Part shown: in pieces, positions 35,062 through 47,414 of the stretch
How positions within the stretch are numbered: the stretch's first letter is position 1
Layout of the letters: each line of letters starts with the position of its first letter
From: Malachius bipustulatus
Lineage: Eukaryota; Arthropoda; Insecta; Coleoptera; Melyridae
Direction: 5' to 3'
Length of the DNA stretch: 64,000 bases
NCBI GenBank assembly: GCA_910589415.1
Contig: OU342630.1
Location: 89,090,186-89,154,185, forward strand
Translations under genes and position numbers: made by a program
The notes under the pieces: generated by a model
The model's database searches: none
What the model was told of the DNA's origin: nothing
What the model saw: the letters and a program-made list of their open reading frames with translations, nothing else

Positions 35062-35101
35062 CCGTTGGTGAATTCACCAACGGATGGACAATTGTCCATC
35101 C
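35062..35101. repeat. two overlapping perfect palindromes
   Basis: 35062-35083 is a 22-bp perfect palindrome (half CCGTTGGTGAA). 35082-35101 is a 20-bp perfect palindrome (half GGATGGACAA). They share two bases. No flanking gene explains them. Confidence 0.7.
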
Positions 35102-36823
35102 TAATAAGAATCATATGACTATTTAACCAGATCATCACGCTATACACTATCCAAAATTCTTAGATTAGTCACAAAAAACATCTGAACATTTACAGAAAAA
35201 CCACCTTTCTGATTTGTAAAAAGCGCCGATTGTTCTCCACTTGGTCATTTAATAATCACATATAATAGATACATAACGTCACCACAAACTCATGGAAAAA
35301 CTTGTATCTATAAAAATTGAAGCAAACATATTCTCTCTAATAGTAGATAGCTGACAAAGTAGTATGGCGAGGCGACATCGAAAAAGCAAAGTGACATGAA
35401 ATTCGATTATTACCTTTCTGCCGTTAGTTGGAAAAAGTCACCGGAAAGTGATCTCCAGTAACTGCTGAAACGCACCAGCAGCATAAAATTTTATCAAGCC
35501 AATTAGCAATTGATTCAGCTGAAATTGAAAATTTCCTCTTTGTCAAAGGTGTTTGCTGTCCAATCAATGCTGCCCGATTTGTTCTAATATAATTATACGG
35601 CAATACGCTTACTTCATATTTTAAATTCTATCTAAAGCGATCGTTCGATAAATCGTCAAACAGCTTTATTGATTACGAAAGTGCCCATGTCCTTGTGCCA
35701 TAATTATTACATTGTTATGATTTGTTATCATACTGAGGATTTTTTTTTTCAACTAGATTAATGAGATATGATATAAAACAGCATGACAGTAACTTTAATT
35801 TGGTTAGATCTTGAACTTCAATTTAAGTCGTCATATTTTCCAAGTTTGTCAAAAATACACTTGTAACCAAATATTTTATCTTAAAATAATTTATCGAGGA
35901 ATGAAACAAATAAGTAATTTTCATAATAACGGGTCTAATTATACACACTCTAATGTACTTATTAGAAGCTACACTGTTTTCATATAATAAAAACTTACCA
36001 CCCCTAGAGATTACCTTGGCAACGATACATCTTGCCGAAACCCGCTAAGAAAAATAAAAGGTGGTTATCTTGGCATGTAAATTCACTTATCATATTTTAA
36101 TCCCGTATCTTCATGGCAAGAGCCTACCGCCTAAACAAATGATTCATGGTAAGTGAAGTGAAGTCTAACAATACTACATTAGAGAGGGTGTTTAATTTCC
36201 TACATTTAAATATGTCACCTAAATGTCACTAATTATTACTGGACACGAGACTGAGAACTGAATCCCGGGATAATCCTGCAAATCCCGGCCAGCTGGCTAC
36301 CCTAAATGTAAGAGGCAGGACAAATCTGCATTTTCTATATTTCAAATTCGATGTGGTTGCTTTTAACAAACATTTATATTGCCAAGCATGACACCTTCAA
36401 ATTCAGTTCATAAAGTCCAAGCGGCAATTATTACACCAATTTACATTCATTCCATAATAACCTGACACTTTACAAAGATTTTCACGACCGGAAAAACCGG
36501 AATGTCCTGTTCAACATCGGAATCTGGAAACCCACAACTACTGTATGTGTGCTTGTACAGTTAGTTTTAGTAGGTACCATCAATTGGATCGTGTATGGGC
36601 CGCTTAAGCAGTTGTAAAATAATAAAGAATAAATTGGTATAGACTAATACATTCTCAGTTGAAATTGAAAAAAGTTTAATAAAATTACAAGGTATCGTCA
36701 ATATGTGTTAGCATTTACATTAAAAAAAAACCAAAGAGGTAACCGAATTATTATTGAACTACCTTCGCTAGTCCATGTTAACTTGACGAAAATTAACATA
36801 TTTTAATAAATAAGCGAATTTTT

Positions 36824-36862
36824 AATATTGCAATAGCTCTAGTGAAGAGCTATTGCAATATT
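36824..36862. repeat. perfect 17-bp hairpin with 5-base loop
   Basis: AATATTGCAATAGCTCT is exactly inverted around AGTGA. The stem is followed by a T-rich run. Too short for a typical pre-miRNA; perhaps the centre of a decayed fold-back element. Confidence 0.65.
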
Positions 36863-37358
36863 TTTTCTAAAAAGTGTGCCTCAAAAAAGTAAGAATAACC
36901 TTAAGAATATGCTTTTGCAATAATTTTTTAATGATATTCCAACTAGTTGAAATGAAAAAATATTGAAACGCAATCTATAAAAGTGAAGTCCTGAACCTGA
37001 TTTAAGCATCTGCTTATACCTAAATTGAAATTAGTATTTATGTAGCTTACTTTCTTTACAAAAATATAGTAATTTATTTTATTATTGTTGAACTCCAGAA
37101 CCGTAGTATTTTTTTTTGTTTTGTTTAAACGACATTTCAAATGTCAGAAAAAAACTGAATAGAATAAATTAAGGACTACTTACAAAATCATGCAAAGAGT
37201 ATCAAGTCCGTATTTAAACAAAATAGAGTCTATAATTGGCAGCGGAAATTCTTAACGTTGTAACCCACAATCTTATTACATATTTTGATAGCAAATAAAA
37301 AGTGGCGTGAAAATGTGCTTACAGTTTTTTTATATCTTTTCACATAAGCTAACTATAT

Positions 37359-37895
37359 ACAGGCTGAGCCTTTAATGGCGAATTTCCTCTTGGTATATTG
37401 TAGGTGGCAATTCGTGTAGCACAGGAAAAAATAGTTAAAAAAAATATTTCTTGTAAATTGATCTTATATGAAGAGGTAAAGTCGAGAACTCAACTTATTT
37501 AACACTGACAGCTTTAAAGAATTTGTTTGCTTAAAATAGAGACTACGGCCTCTTCTTTCAAATATAAAAAATTCCAAAAGCACGGTTTAAATTTATATGA
37601 AACAAAATTAACTTCAGTTTGCTGGTATTCCACCAATGAAAAAAAAAACATTATTTCATTCATATAAATTTGAACAGTGCTTTTTAGAGGGAAAAAAAAA
37701 GAAAAACAGAGACCGTAGGCTCTATTTTAAGCAAACAAATTATTTAAAACTGTTAATATACAAGAAGTTGAGTTCTCAACTTTACTTTCTAATAACCCGG
37801 TCAATTTACAAGAAATATTATTTTACTATTTTTCCTTTTCTGCACGAACTGTCCCCTACAATGTACCTCACCCTCTCTAGATGGGAATTTAAAAT
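37359..37895. mobile_element. fold-back MITE, about 540 bp
   Basis: 37390-37605 pairs with the reverse complement of 37645-37870. Shared blocks include TATTTCTTGTAAATTGA, GAGAACTCAACTT and TTTGTTTGCTTAAAATAGAG. The spacer is only about 40 bp, so the transcript would form a very long hairpin. Confidence 0.65.
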
Positions 37896-39091
37896 TTCAA
37901 ATATTTCATTTTTTTACAGTGTTTTCAAAAACTATAAATAATATAATTTTTTTTGCAGAAAATTTATTGAGCTTCAAAAGTAACTTTGTACAAATTTAAC
38001 TGATTCCGTGATTCTTCTAGTTTCAGAGATGTAACTGAAATTTGATTCACTACAAAAATATTTTTATTTAATTAAAGTGCCGTGATTAGTTTTATGACAT
38101 TTATTTTCTTTTCAGTGATTTTGATAATTTTGATTTTGACATAGAAAACCAAGAAAATTTTGTTTTTTGTCTACTTTACCACCAAATTAGTTTTTTATCG
38201 CTGGCCCCGAATGGTAGAAAAATTAATTAAACTGATTATTAATTCTATATTTTTTATGCTCGTATGTTATTATTTACACGAATCCAGAAAGTTTCAATTT
38301 TTTATCTTGAAAATTAAATTTCGCGGGTGGACATAGGTAATGGATCATACTGTTCAGAAATGTCCAGATTTTGGAAAATTATGCCATAACCAAAATTTTC
38401 TTGTATGACGTAAAAATTGAGGATCACACAAGTTGGATCCCTATCTACCGTATTCCCTGAGTCAAGTTACATACAGGTTGCTGTAATATTAGACTAATTT
38501 ATTTATAACGGACAATAGAGTTAAGTAGGTATACAAAAAATGTTACTCTATTTTCCGAACATTAAGACCATGTAACTTCGGCAATATTCAATGTCTAGAA
38601 TTAATATCTCAAGTTAAGACTTTTTTGTCATAAAATTAATTACTTAGGTATTCTACTGTCGAAGTTTGTCTTCTTTATTTCTGCGGGGACCATAATGGGA
38701 CGAAAGTAGCAACAAGGATCGTTCCTAAACCATATCTGCGAGTCTTGTTTTTTTTATATACATATAGGTACTAGATATTATAGGTAGTCTAGACGAGCAG
38801 CGACACAATAATTATTAATAAACCGTAAAAGACACAGCTACCACTGGAGTTGAAATGTCAAGGTTAAGAAGTTTCCAAATCACGAAACCAGAATTTAATA
38901 ATAAAGTTCATTGAAAATCTTGAAAGCGGGGTTGGGTGTAAACCAAGTTAACTTGCTCATTCTCATATTAATGACAAGCGATATGAGTGAAGCAAACAAG
39001 ATTTGTTTCTATTGATCTGTCAAATGCACACTTATGTTGACAAAGAGACAATAACTTTGTATCAAACTTACTACATTCTAGACTTCTATTA

Positions 39092-39807
39092 TACAGGCTG
39101 TCCTGTATCGTTATGTTCAAATCTTGTGAGCATATAGTAGGCTTATTTCTAACCCTAAAAACCCGCATATAGTAGGCTTATTTCTAACCCTAAAAACCCC
39201 AAAAGTAGCAGGTCTATTTGCATTCGTTGCGAAGTTACAGGCCTAAGAAATTAATGTCTAGTAAATACCAGAGTCTCAACTTTGAAAGCCACATAAAACT
39301 TATTTTATTGACCAAATCTTTAGTTTATCTGTGTTCAAAATGTCAAAATTCCTTGCTGAATACAAGCTTGCATGTGCTCGGAGGCCTATTGAAGAAGTGA
39401 CAGTTCAAATTTCTCGTCTTTTTTGCGTATATAATAATCTTATTATAATAATTGCTCTCTGGTATTTAGTTACGAACGCCAATTCCGCTGGACAAAATGT
39501 GCTGGTGCCCCATCGATTTGAAACCAAATGCCATTTCGTATGAGCAGCGGAACTCTACTAATGTTTATTTCGGTGACGTTTACTGATGTGGTTACCATAG
39601 TAATAAATTATTAGCTTAAACCACAACACATGCTGTGTGGTTTTCAAAGTTGAATATTATTATTTAGGTACTAGTCATATTTTTCTTAGGCCTGTAACTT
39701 CGTAACGAATGGAGATAGACTTGCCACATTTAGGTTTTTTAGGCTCAGAATTAAGCTCATACTATGTGCTTAAAAAATTGAACATAACGATACGGGACAC
39801 CTGTATA
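39092..39807. mobile_element. fold-back MITE with an internal tandem duplication
   Basis: Ends are inverted: ATACAGGCTGTCCTGTATCG against the reverse complement of CGATACGGGACACCTGTAT. Inner blocks GTTATGTTCAA and AAGTTACAGGCCTAAGAAA also pair. A 35-bp unit starting CATATAGTAGGCTTATTTCT is duplicated in tandem at 39131-39199 in the left arm only. Confidence 0.65.
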
Positions 39808-39837
39808 GAGATAAAATTCCAGCAATACTTCTAAAAC

Positions 39838-40160
39838 TATCTAAGATACTTTCAAAAATCTATTTTTATAGGTAGTCAAAATATCTCAGATACTCCTAAA
39901 AACTATCTTAAATACTAAAAGTATCCTAGATTCTCAAAATCTAGAATTTTAAGATCTTAAGATATTAAGGTATTAAGATCTTAAAGCTTCTTAAAGATAC
40001 CTACTTGAAAAATACAAATAGAAGAATTTCACAAAGTATCTTAGATATATAAAAATAAGATACTAGATACTTTAAAAAGTATCTAAAGATACAAGATGCA
40101 AGATACTATCTTTATCTTGGATAGGTACTGAAAAGTATCTTTTTTTTTTGAAGATACTCT
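39838..40160. repeat. low-complexity AGATACTT-rich tract
   Basis: About 320 bases are built almost entirely from variants of AGATACTTT, AGTATCTT and TAAGATATTAAGGTAT in both orientations. This is compatible with an old short-period satellite or a collapsed fold-back. It begins just after the fold-back element ending at 39807. Confidence 0.6.
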
Positions 40161-42335
40161 CAGCTCTGTTAAGTGTTGCCATAGGAAATTGCATGTTAAA
40201 AATTACACCCTATCATGTTGTTAACTTAATATGTTATTGTCTTGCAACTTAGAAGTTATTTTTTTTTAATTTTTAATAATATTGCACGCCATCTAGTTGT
40301 CGATACAACGGTTCATTTAGTTCAGAAAAATGGGACTGTTTACTTTATTTATACAGGATCATAACTAATTTCGAAAAATGAAATGTCGAAATGTATTATT
40401 TTACAGAAAGAATAAAAAACCATAAGCCGAACCATATGACATCACATTGGAGTAATTCTGTGAACAAAAAATTTTTTTGCGGAAAAAAAGAATAAAATTT
40501 TGATTTTGTTTTCGAAAGACTGCAGTTATCCGAAATTTTGTTTCGGATTATTAGCAACTATAAAATTATGCATAATTTTTGTAATTAACTCGACTCTACA
40601 ATTGAACCCTATGCTGCAACAACGTTGTAAGCGACAATATTCTCCCCTTTACGAAAGTGTAACTTTCTGTCTTGATAAGGCAACCGAAAGCGAAAGTAAA
40701 ACATCCTAGGTGATAGGTTGCTAGGTGGTTGCTAGCTATGAAAAACTTTCGTGCCCTGGACAAAAAAGTAGAAATGTCAGTTTTACGTTAGATGGAAAAT
40801 TAATAATGTAAAACTACAATAAAAAATTCCAGTAAATCATTCTGGAATATACAAATAATTATTATTGTTTTTTATTTGATGAAATTTTCCATTCATTTTT
40901 TAACATAGAATTATTACAATTCAATTCAACAATTCAAACATACAATTTCACAAAAGCTGGTATATATGTATACATATATGTACTAGCAAGCGAGCTTTTA
41001 CTGTGAGGAAATTATTAACGTGGAAATGGCACCAAATAATTTCGATATCATACTGTTTTTATTAATGTAGGTTTCGAGGGGAGAAGAAAGAATCCAGATA
41101 ATTGAATTGAAACCAAATAAAAAACAATCTCAACTCGACAAAAAGTTATGATTACAAACCAACATAGTTTGTTTGCATTTCTTTCCAAATGATATTAATT
41201 AGTAAAGTAATTTCCATCTTCGTGATTCGTAAATAATTGCCATCATTCTCCACTCATTGAATAATATTATGTTATTTTAATTTTTTTATTTAAAGCAGAT
41301 TAAACTTTTTTTAATTTGGACGTTATTCCGACAATTTATTAACTTTAAAGATGGTCCAGATCCAGTTACGGCTGTCTGCTTTTTTCTTCTACCGGCACTA
41401 TTTTATTTTCATGTTTTTTGAATCAAGTAGTTTTGTTTTCTGATTACAATTTGTGTCGACGGATCGAAGTTTTACTGATGAACTTTGTTTATTCGCAGCA
41501 TCGCAATTATGTTTTTCATTTAAATTTTTTTCATTTTCGTTGTTTGTTATCTCCGAGAATATCTCTAAGAATATCACAATACTGTAATTTTGGGCAAAAC
41601 ACGAATTCAACATCATCACGTGATACAAAAAATGATTGTAAACAAAAAAAAAATACTTTTATGTACAACTGCCATTAAAAGTCACACTTTTAACGACAGC
41701 TGCTGCTACTAGAGCAATATTTTATTCTTCGGATGACATTTGAATAAAAATAGTAAGTCCGAACTGCACTGCGACTACTGCGTGAGCAACCTTGTTCTCT
41801 TATGGGTCATCAACAGCAACCAGCTGAAACATTTTTGCTTTTCTTGTTGCAAAATTTTGCAATTTTTCACTTTAAACTCTTGTTATGTAATATACTATTA
41901 TTGGTGGATTGGCATCTTTAGATTTAATTAGTTATTTATGTATCCAGTGCGCGAAACTAAACTTTGGTGCTTTAGAATGACAGCTTTTTTGTCGAGGCGA
42001 AAATCGAGGCACGAAAATCAATCAAAGTACCAAAATTTCGTATCTACTCGAACTTCATTGAAATAAGCGAAAAAATCGAAACAATAATCATAATACTGAC
42101 TCAAGAAAATTTTTATTTAGAACAAAGTTGCTTGTTTCTTTGTTGCTAGGGAAACATTACCGCGATTTCTTATTACCGTGTATGAAATAGCTCTCGCTCC
42201 AGTGCGCAAAATACTTCGCTCACACTGCCGAGTAGACAACAATAATGTGCAATTTTTTATTCCAATATTGATGAAAAAATGTTAACATTGTTTAACTGCT
42301 GTCTAAAAATAAATTATAGGTCACTTTTGTATCTG
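40161..42335. other. no gene seen
   Basis: AT-rich DNA with frames that look like chance. No terminal repeats or domains recognised. Confidence 0.4.
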
Positions 42336-42930
42336 TATACAAAAGTTGTCTCTCATTTCAGAGCTCACTATGGGTATCTCGTAAATGCTAAGAGATACAG
42401 GGTCGTTAAAATTGGAGAAAAAACAAAACGATACCCTATTTTGTAGCCATCTCGAATCCATCAAGACAAACTTATACAAGATATCTGTGACGGTTGATGA
42501 AATATCCTGAAAAAAATGATAAATCGACATTTCTTATTTTTGACATATCTTTCTAATTATAGTAAATTAATAAGTATTTTTTTCAAAGCTTACTTTGATA
42601 GCTATAAGCTATCAATCCTGATATTTAAAAAAGTTTCAAAGCCGACTAGATCCCAGAGTTTTCATAATCAATTTTTGTTTTTCTGATAACCGCCATGTTG
42701 TTTTTTAAGCCGTTCGGTATAAAAGCGATCATGCAAACGACATAAGAAATAATATTTTGCGGCATAACAAAAACAAAAGTTGACACAGATATACCTCGTA
42801 CCTATGTATTGACGGATTCGATATGGGTACACAATAGCCCATCTTTTCTATAGTTTAACCGATCCTGTATCTCTTATAGTGTTTACGAGATAGCAATAGT
42901 GAGCTCTGAAAGAAGGGACCACCTGTATTT
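42336..42930. mobile_element. family A fold-back element, complete
   Basis: Both termini share TTTCAGAGCTCACTAT, GTATCTCGTAAA and AGAGATACAGG in opposite orientation. The length is about 595 bp. The family also appears at 1-290, 7319-8240 and 59940-60200. No coding sequence is present. Confidence 0.65.
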
Positions 42931-43009
42931 ACTTCAGGAGTAATAAAGATACGAAAAAAATGATAACAGAAAAATTCAAAAACTTCATATTAAATGGTCG
43001 GTCAATTAC

Positions 43010-43290
43010 GTATTTAGAGTAGGTAAATCAATTAAATATCTGGGCTATGCGCCTGATGACGATACATTGGATAGCGAAGGAGAAGTCAAGGTGAGAGCGA
43101 CAGCAGCACTGGCCAGAAATACATTTTTTGTTAAGTCAACAATTAGTTGCTACGCCGGGAAGTATCATTGAACCGCTAACTACGTCAGTCGAAACTTGGT
43201 CCCTTTGGAGCAAATCCCTTAACGGAATAAGCCTTTGAAATGTGGATACTAAGAAGACTCTTGAGAATATCCCGGCTGAAATAATTATAT
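43010..43290 (+). pseudogene. non-LTR retrotransposon C-terminal relic (RTE/craft-like)
   Basis: The frame at 43024 reads KSIKYLGYAPDDDTLDSEGE and then VKVRATAALARNTF, which fits the FKYLGxxxxxDG...EIxxRIxxA segment after the YADD box of RTE-like reverse transcriptases. Further on, a different frame reads AFEMWILRRLLRISRL, matching the LEAFEMWxxRRMLRIxW signature. At least one frameshift and several stops occur. Upstream RT motifs are absent. Confidence 0.55.
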
Positions 43291-44499
43291 AACTTACAAA
43301 GAGACTCTACACCGAGCTAACACTCATAGAGCAGAGTTGTGAGTGGATGGATATCGCAGAATATCACAAAACATCATATTGAGGATAATGTATTATTATA
43401 TTGAGAGGATAACGCCTGGTGTCTCCGGAACCTCATGAATTGGTGTAAGGTGTAACATTTGTTTCAAATGCCGCTATAAGATATATATTATTATAGGTAC
43501 CTCTACCGTGTTGGCTGAATGATATTGAGTCGACACGAATAAAAGATAAGAACACACCATGTGAACATAGAAAGAGAAGACTAAAAATAAGCGATGTTGC
43601 CTAACCTGTCAATTTTTAATTTTTCGTGACACAGTTGCAAATTTTTGTGACTTTGTTAATTTCCGTATCAATATGGCAACGTGCAGATTCTCTATTCTCT
43701 CTTAATGTGCATCACCTGTATATAGCTATCTTTGCCCTGTGCATTTTATACCTAGCACCATCCAGCCAACACGGTAAACATAATATTCAGACTTGCAGAA
43801 TAGGCAAGTTACGGATTTCTATAAACTGCCATAAAATAATGTGAACACCTCCATGGAATCTGTGTATAGCCGAACACTATAAGGAGAACAGTTGTTTGGG
43901 ATAACGATTTAATCATAATTGAATGCTGGTATTCTCAAAGCTTTATGATTCTGTTATAGCTGCAAATAAATTGAATAAATGGACTAATATACAGTTTACA
44001 TGATTGTGTTAATATTTTTGTTGTTATTTTTTAAAATTTTTCTTTGTCATTATGTTTGTGCTTTTTAACTTAGAGCCCATCATTGGTACGATTTTCACTT
44101 CAGAGAAAATGTCGTTTATGTAAGTTTCAAAACTACACAAAAAAAATTATTTTGAAAATCAAAAGTGTTTTGTGGGAAAATTGAGCAGCATGCTTTTGAT
44201 ATTCATTATAAAATGTCGGTTGTGGAAAAATTATTTGTTATGCAAGTGGCTTAAGAGGAGCAACTTTTCCCGCATCAATTTCGTGAAAAAAATCGCCAAA
44301 GAAGATGGTCTGTTAATGATTTGGGAGGTATATGACACCATATCATTGGTCCTCATTTTATTGATGGAAACCTTATTGGGTAAATATTACTAAGATTTCA
44401 AAGAAACTATTTATGGCGTTTACTGGTAGATGTGTCCGTGAATATTTCGCAAATGACGTGGTTCCAGCTGGATGGAGCACCGGCACCAGCAGAAAGCAT

Positions 44500-45105
44500 C
44501 TCGTTTCCATATTATGTGATTAAAGTCTTGCATTTGATTGTGCGTGCAGCATGATAAACTTCTAGGTAAGCTGTATTCAGTGGATATTTTTGAGGTGTGG
44601 GTTTGGAATGGTTTACGTTTACATCTTATTTTGATGATAGAAAGCAGTGTATGGGCGTTGATCATGTACGTGATGGTACAAAAATACAGCTCATGTCATC
44701 ATCTTGGAAGCTCGATGGGAGTGTTCCGCAGGATGCTATTGTGTGTCCTATTTTATTCCTGGTGTACTGCAATGATCTGCCAGGTTACTTACGAGAAGAG
44801 TTCATTTCCCCTTGAATGCACGCGGATACACTACAATTTTGGTGTCACATAGTAAATGACCCTGCAGATTTGCAGGGTACTATTAATTGACCATTTGCTT
44901 CAGATTATGACACCGTGGTTTGCTGAACACGCTATGGAACTTAACCCATCCAAGACCAACGTTATGGTTTCTTATGATCGCTAGCAGCTGCATCCACCTC
45001 GCGGGTTAATGTGACGCTTAGTGAAACTGTTGTTGAGCCCTGTAGTTCTGCGAGATTTCTGGGTGTGGTCCTTGATGAGGAATTGGACTTCTCGGGTCAC
45101 TGTGT
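44500..45105 (+). pseudogene. reverse transcriptase relic (non-LTR)
   Basis: Motif A remains as LAFDC then VQHDKLLGKLYSV. From 44597 comes LEWFTFTSYFDDRKQCMGV, then GSVPQDAIVCPILFLVYCND, the motif B region. TTILVSHS stands where YADDT is expected, though the DD is damaged. Later AELNPSKTNV-like (MELNPSKTNV) and ARFLGVVLDEELDF can be read. Frames shift at least three times. The fragment ends against a TTA microsatellite at 45109. Confidence 0.68.
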
Positions 45106-46136
45106 GTCATTATTATTATTATTACTATTATTATTATCATATGGGACTCTCATAGAGGACAGTCTGTAATTTTAAACTATGACCATTCTGACCTTGTATT
45201 TGAATTCGTGAAAAAAAAATTGAAAAATCCATAGTTTGGCCCAACTATACCGACTTGAATGCTTGAATGAGCTGGGACACCTTGTAATTAAGTTGAAAAA
45301 AGTCGTTTGGGAATAAGGCGTATTGCAGAATATCTGTGAAGCGTTTGATATAGTTTATACCTGTATAACCAAAATTTCGACGTTTAAAAGTATTGACAAA
45401 AACGTCTTATAACAAATGTACAATAACTGGGAAAATTTTAGATTTTAATTGCGATTATTTCCTCAATATCGGTTAATTGAGATCTTACGCGTCTACCCTA
45501 TGAATCATATATTCAGTTAAACGAAATCACTAGGGAAAATTATATTGTATAGTAATATTTCTTAATTAAATTTGCCAGACATTTCGCCAGATTGGAATGT
45601 CACTGATTGTACTTCGCAGACGTTCCTCATAACTTTGTAATTACTTTAGATATGGCAATCTGTTAATATCTCTAATTTAGGTTTCTCCTTAGAGTTTTTT
45701 CCACTAATGCTTATTGAGGCGACGCAAATAGATTAAAATAAATTAGATTTATAATGTTAATTATAATGAAAGACGTAAGCTGTGGGTATTAGAACTCGTC
45801 AGTACTGAGGCACTAATTTAAAGCTAATAATATCTTTATAAGTTATTCGCTAAGTTACACTGAACAAGCTATTTTGCGCCTAATTATTATAGGCAGAAAA
45901 AGTGATTTAATTATCTTTTGTTTTCCAAGTGATTAGGTAAGGACATAACACCAAAGAAAACTCAAAATATAACGTTAAAGTAACAATTGCAGAGAAAGTT
46001 ATGTGATTGTGGTTAAACTTGGCAAGAAATGCAGACTTAATGCCTTGGCCGCTTTTCGTACCCAGGACTGCGTTTCGGTTATGACATTCAATCTGCAACC
46101 GTGCTACTTAGTTAAAAAAAAATAACTATTGAAATC

Positions 46137-46345
46137 ATAATCGATTCCGTACTATTTTGCAATGGTCCAACGAGATTTGATCCGAACTTTTCGTCCACAA
46201 CTGCGGTAGACTTCACTGCAATTACGTGTGCGCAAGCGATGCTTTCGATCCTCGCTTTCATTTTTCACTGATTGGACAACTTAAAGAGCACTCCTACTTA
46301 TAGGCTGATGATCCGATGACGTCACACCTCCTCCACTAACTATGT
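46137..46345 (-). repeat. Penelope-like terminal repeat, diverged
   Basis: On the minus strand this parallels 11620-11850: CCTATAAGTAGGA near 46300, then a degenerate hammerhead-like motif at 46187-46218 (GTCTAC/GTGGAC stem, GAAAA), then GATCAAATCTCGTTGGACCA and GGAATCGATTATGATTTCA. It stands head-on to the non-LTR relic that begins at about 46495 on the plus strand. No PLE coding sequence is attached. Confidence 0.5.
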
Positions 46346-46494
46346 TCAGCCTAGTAACGGCCGGTCTCTCCAATGATATCTCCGATTGCTGAGTCAGATT
46401 ATGACTCGTTTAACTCTGACGTAACGTCGGATGCCAAATCCTCGGCAGTTTCATTCTTTCCCTTCATAAACTTCCCACCTGCCCCAAAGGTTCG

Positions 46495-47255
46495 AAATCT
46501 TTTTGGTCGGCCACTAAGGCAGTTAGCCAGAATTTTGGCAAATTTTCCATTCCATCACTTACACGAACAGACGGGATATTACGTCGATGGCTACTGAGAA
46601 GGCCAACCTGTTGGCGGAACTATATTCTTCATACTCCTCTGCCGATTTTCAAGGAAGAACCCCGCCAATTATCACTCCCGTAGAATCCAAAATATCAGAA
46701 ATTGTTTTCCGACGGCGTATCCTGATGACGTACCGGTTATCGTACTTAAGAATTGCGCGACTGAGCTGTCACCTATTTTCTGTCTACTTTTCAACCTGTC
46801 ATATAAAACGGGAATATATCCTCACTGCTGGAAATGCGCACCAATGTGGAGCTCAGATACTAAACATACGCCTGATTACTTGACTCCATACAGAAAAGAG
46901 CCATCCACTTGATCGGGGACACGACGCTGACTAAAAATTTAGAGATTCTCTAACTTAGAAGAAAAATGGTTTACCTGAGCCTGCTTACCAAATTTTTTTA
47001 TGGGAAGTGCTCAAACAACATTTTTCCCGTTTGATCCCGTATTCCTAGCCGGGCAGGAATACACTTCGAGTCGTAACAGTTCATCCCTATCAGGTTCAGC
47101 TCGTTACACCTCGTACCAACTTATTCATGTATAGAACCGCATACTTTTGGGATAGATTGGGAGCGTTTCGCAAGGAATACAACCTGAAATTATTCAAAGT
47201 CAGCGTGAATCGATATTTCCGCTCATGCACCTCTCCCAGAGCATCATAGGAATTC
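46495..47255 (+). pseudogene. non-LTR retrotransposon relic with internal deletion (CR1/jockey-like)
   Basis: It begins KSFWSATKAVSQNFGKFSIP, then ATEKANLLAELYSSYSSADF and RTPPIITPVESKISEIVF, which is the linker before the RT. It continues VPVIVLKNCATELSPIF and LSYKTGIYPHCWK, the RT fingers. From about 46880 it jumps to the far C-terminus: DSIQKRAIHLIGD, LRRKMVYLSLLTKFFYGKCS, and the region near SSLHLVPTYS. The whole palm with YADD, several hundred bases, is deleted. The protein end is near 47230. Confidence 0.7.
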
Positions 47256-47414
47256 CCCTGCAGTGCATGTGCCTTTTCACTAATAAAATATTGTTACAAT
47301 CCTATTGCAACAATTTACCACAGCAACTAGTAATAATAATTGTAATTCGCCTATGTACGAGTATCAAGACTATCAGTTCGCTCACGGTGCTTAAAACTTA
47401 TTTTGTTATCCTAC

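Noticed and set aside
35990..36045. Minus-strand 30-46 bp stretch with an acceptor and two possible donors
   Set aside because: Too short, the frame is ambiguous and no neighbouring exon was found.
39150..39200. AACCCTAAAAACCC repeats resembling telomeric DNA
   Set aside because: Insect telomeres are usually TTAGG arrays. Here there are only two 35-bp units inside a fold-back arm.
41418..41678. 86-codon plus-strand frame in an otherwise empty region, with an overlapping 76-codon minus frame
   Set aside because: Composition is that of random AT-rich DNA, with no motif, homology or splice context.
43626..43844. Plus-strand frame with a leucine-rich start resembling a small secreted peptide
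   Set aside because: It lies in decayed DNA after a LINE relic, has no cysteine framework or conserved ending, and its start is arbitrary.
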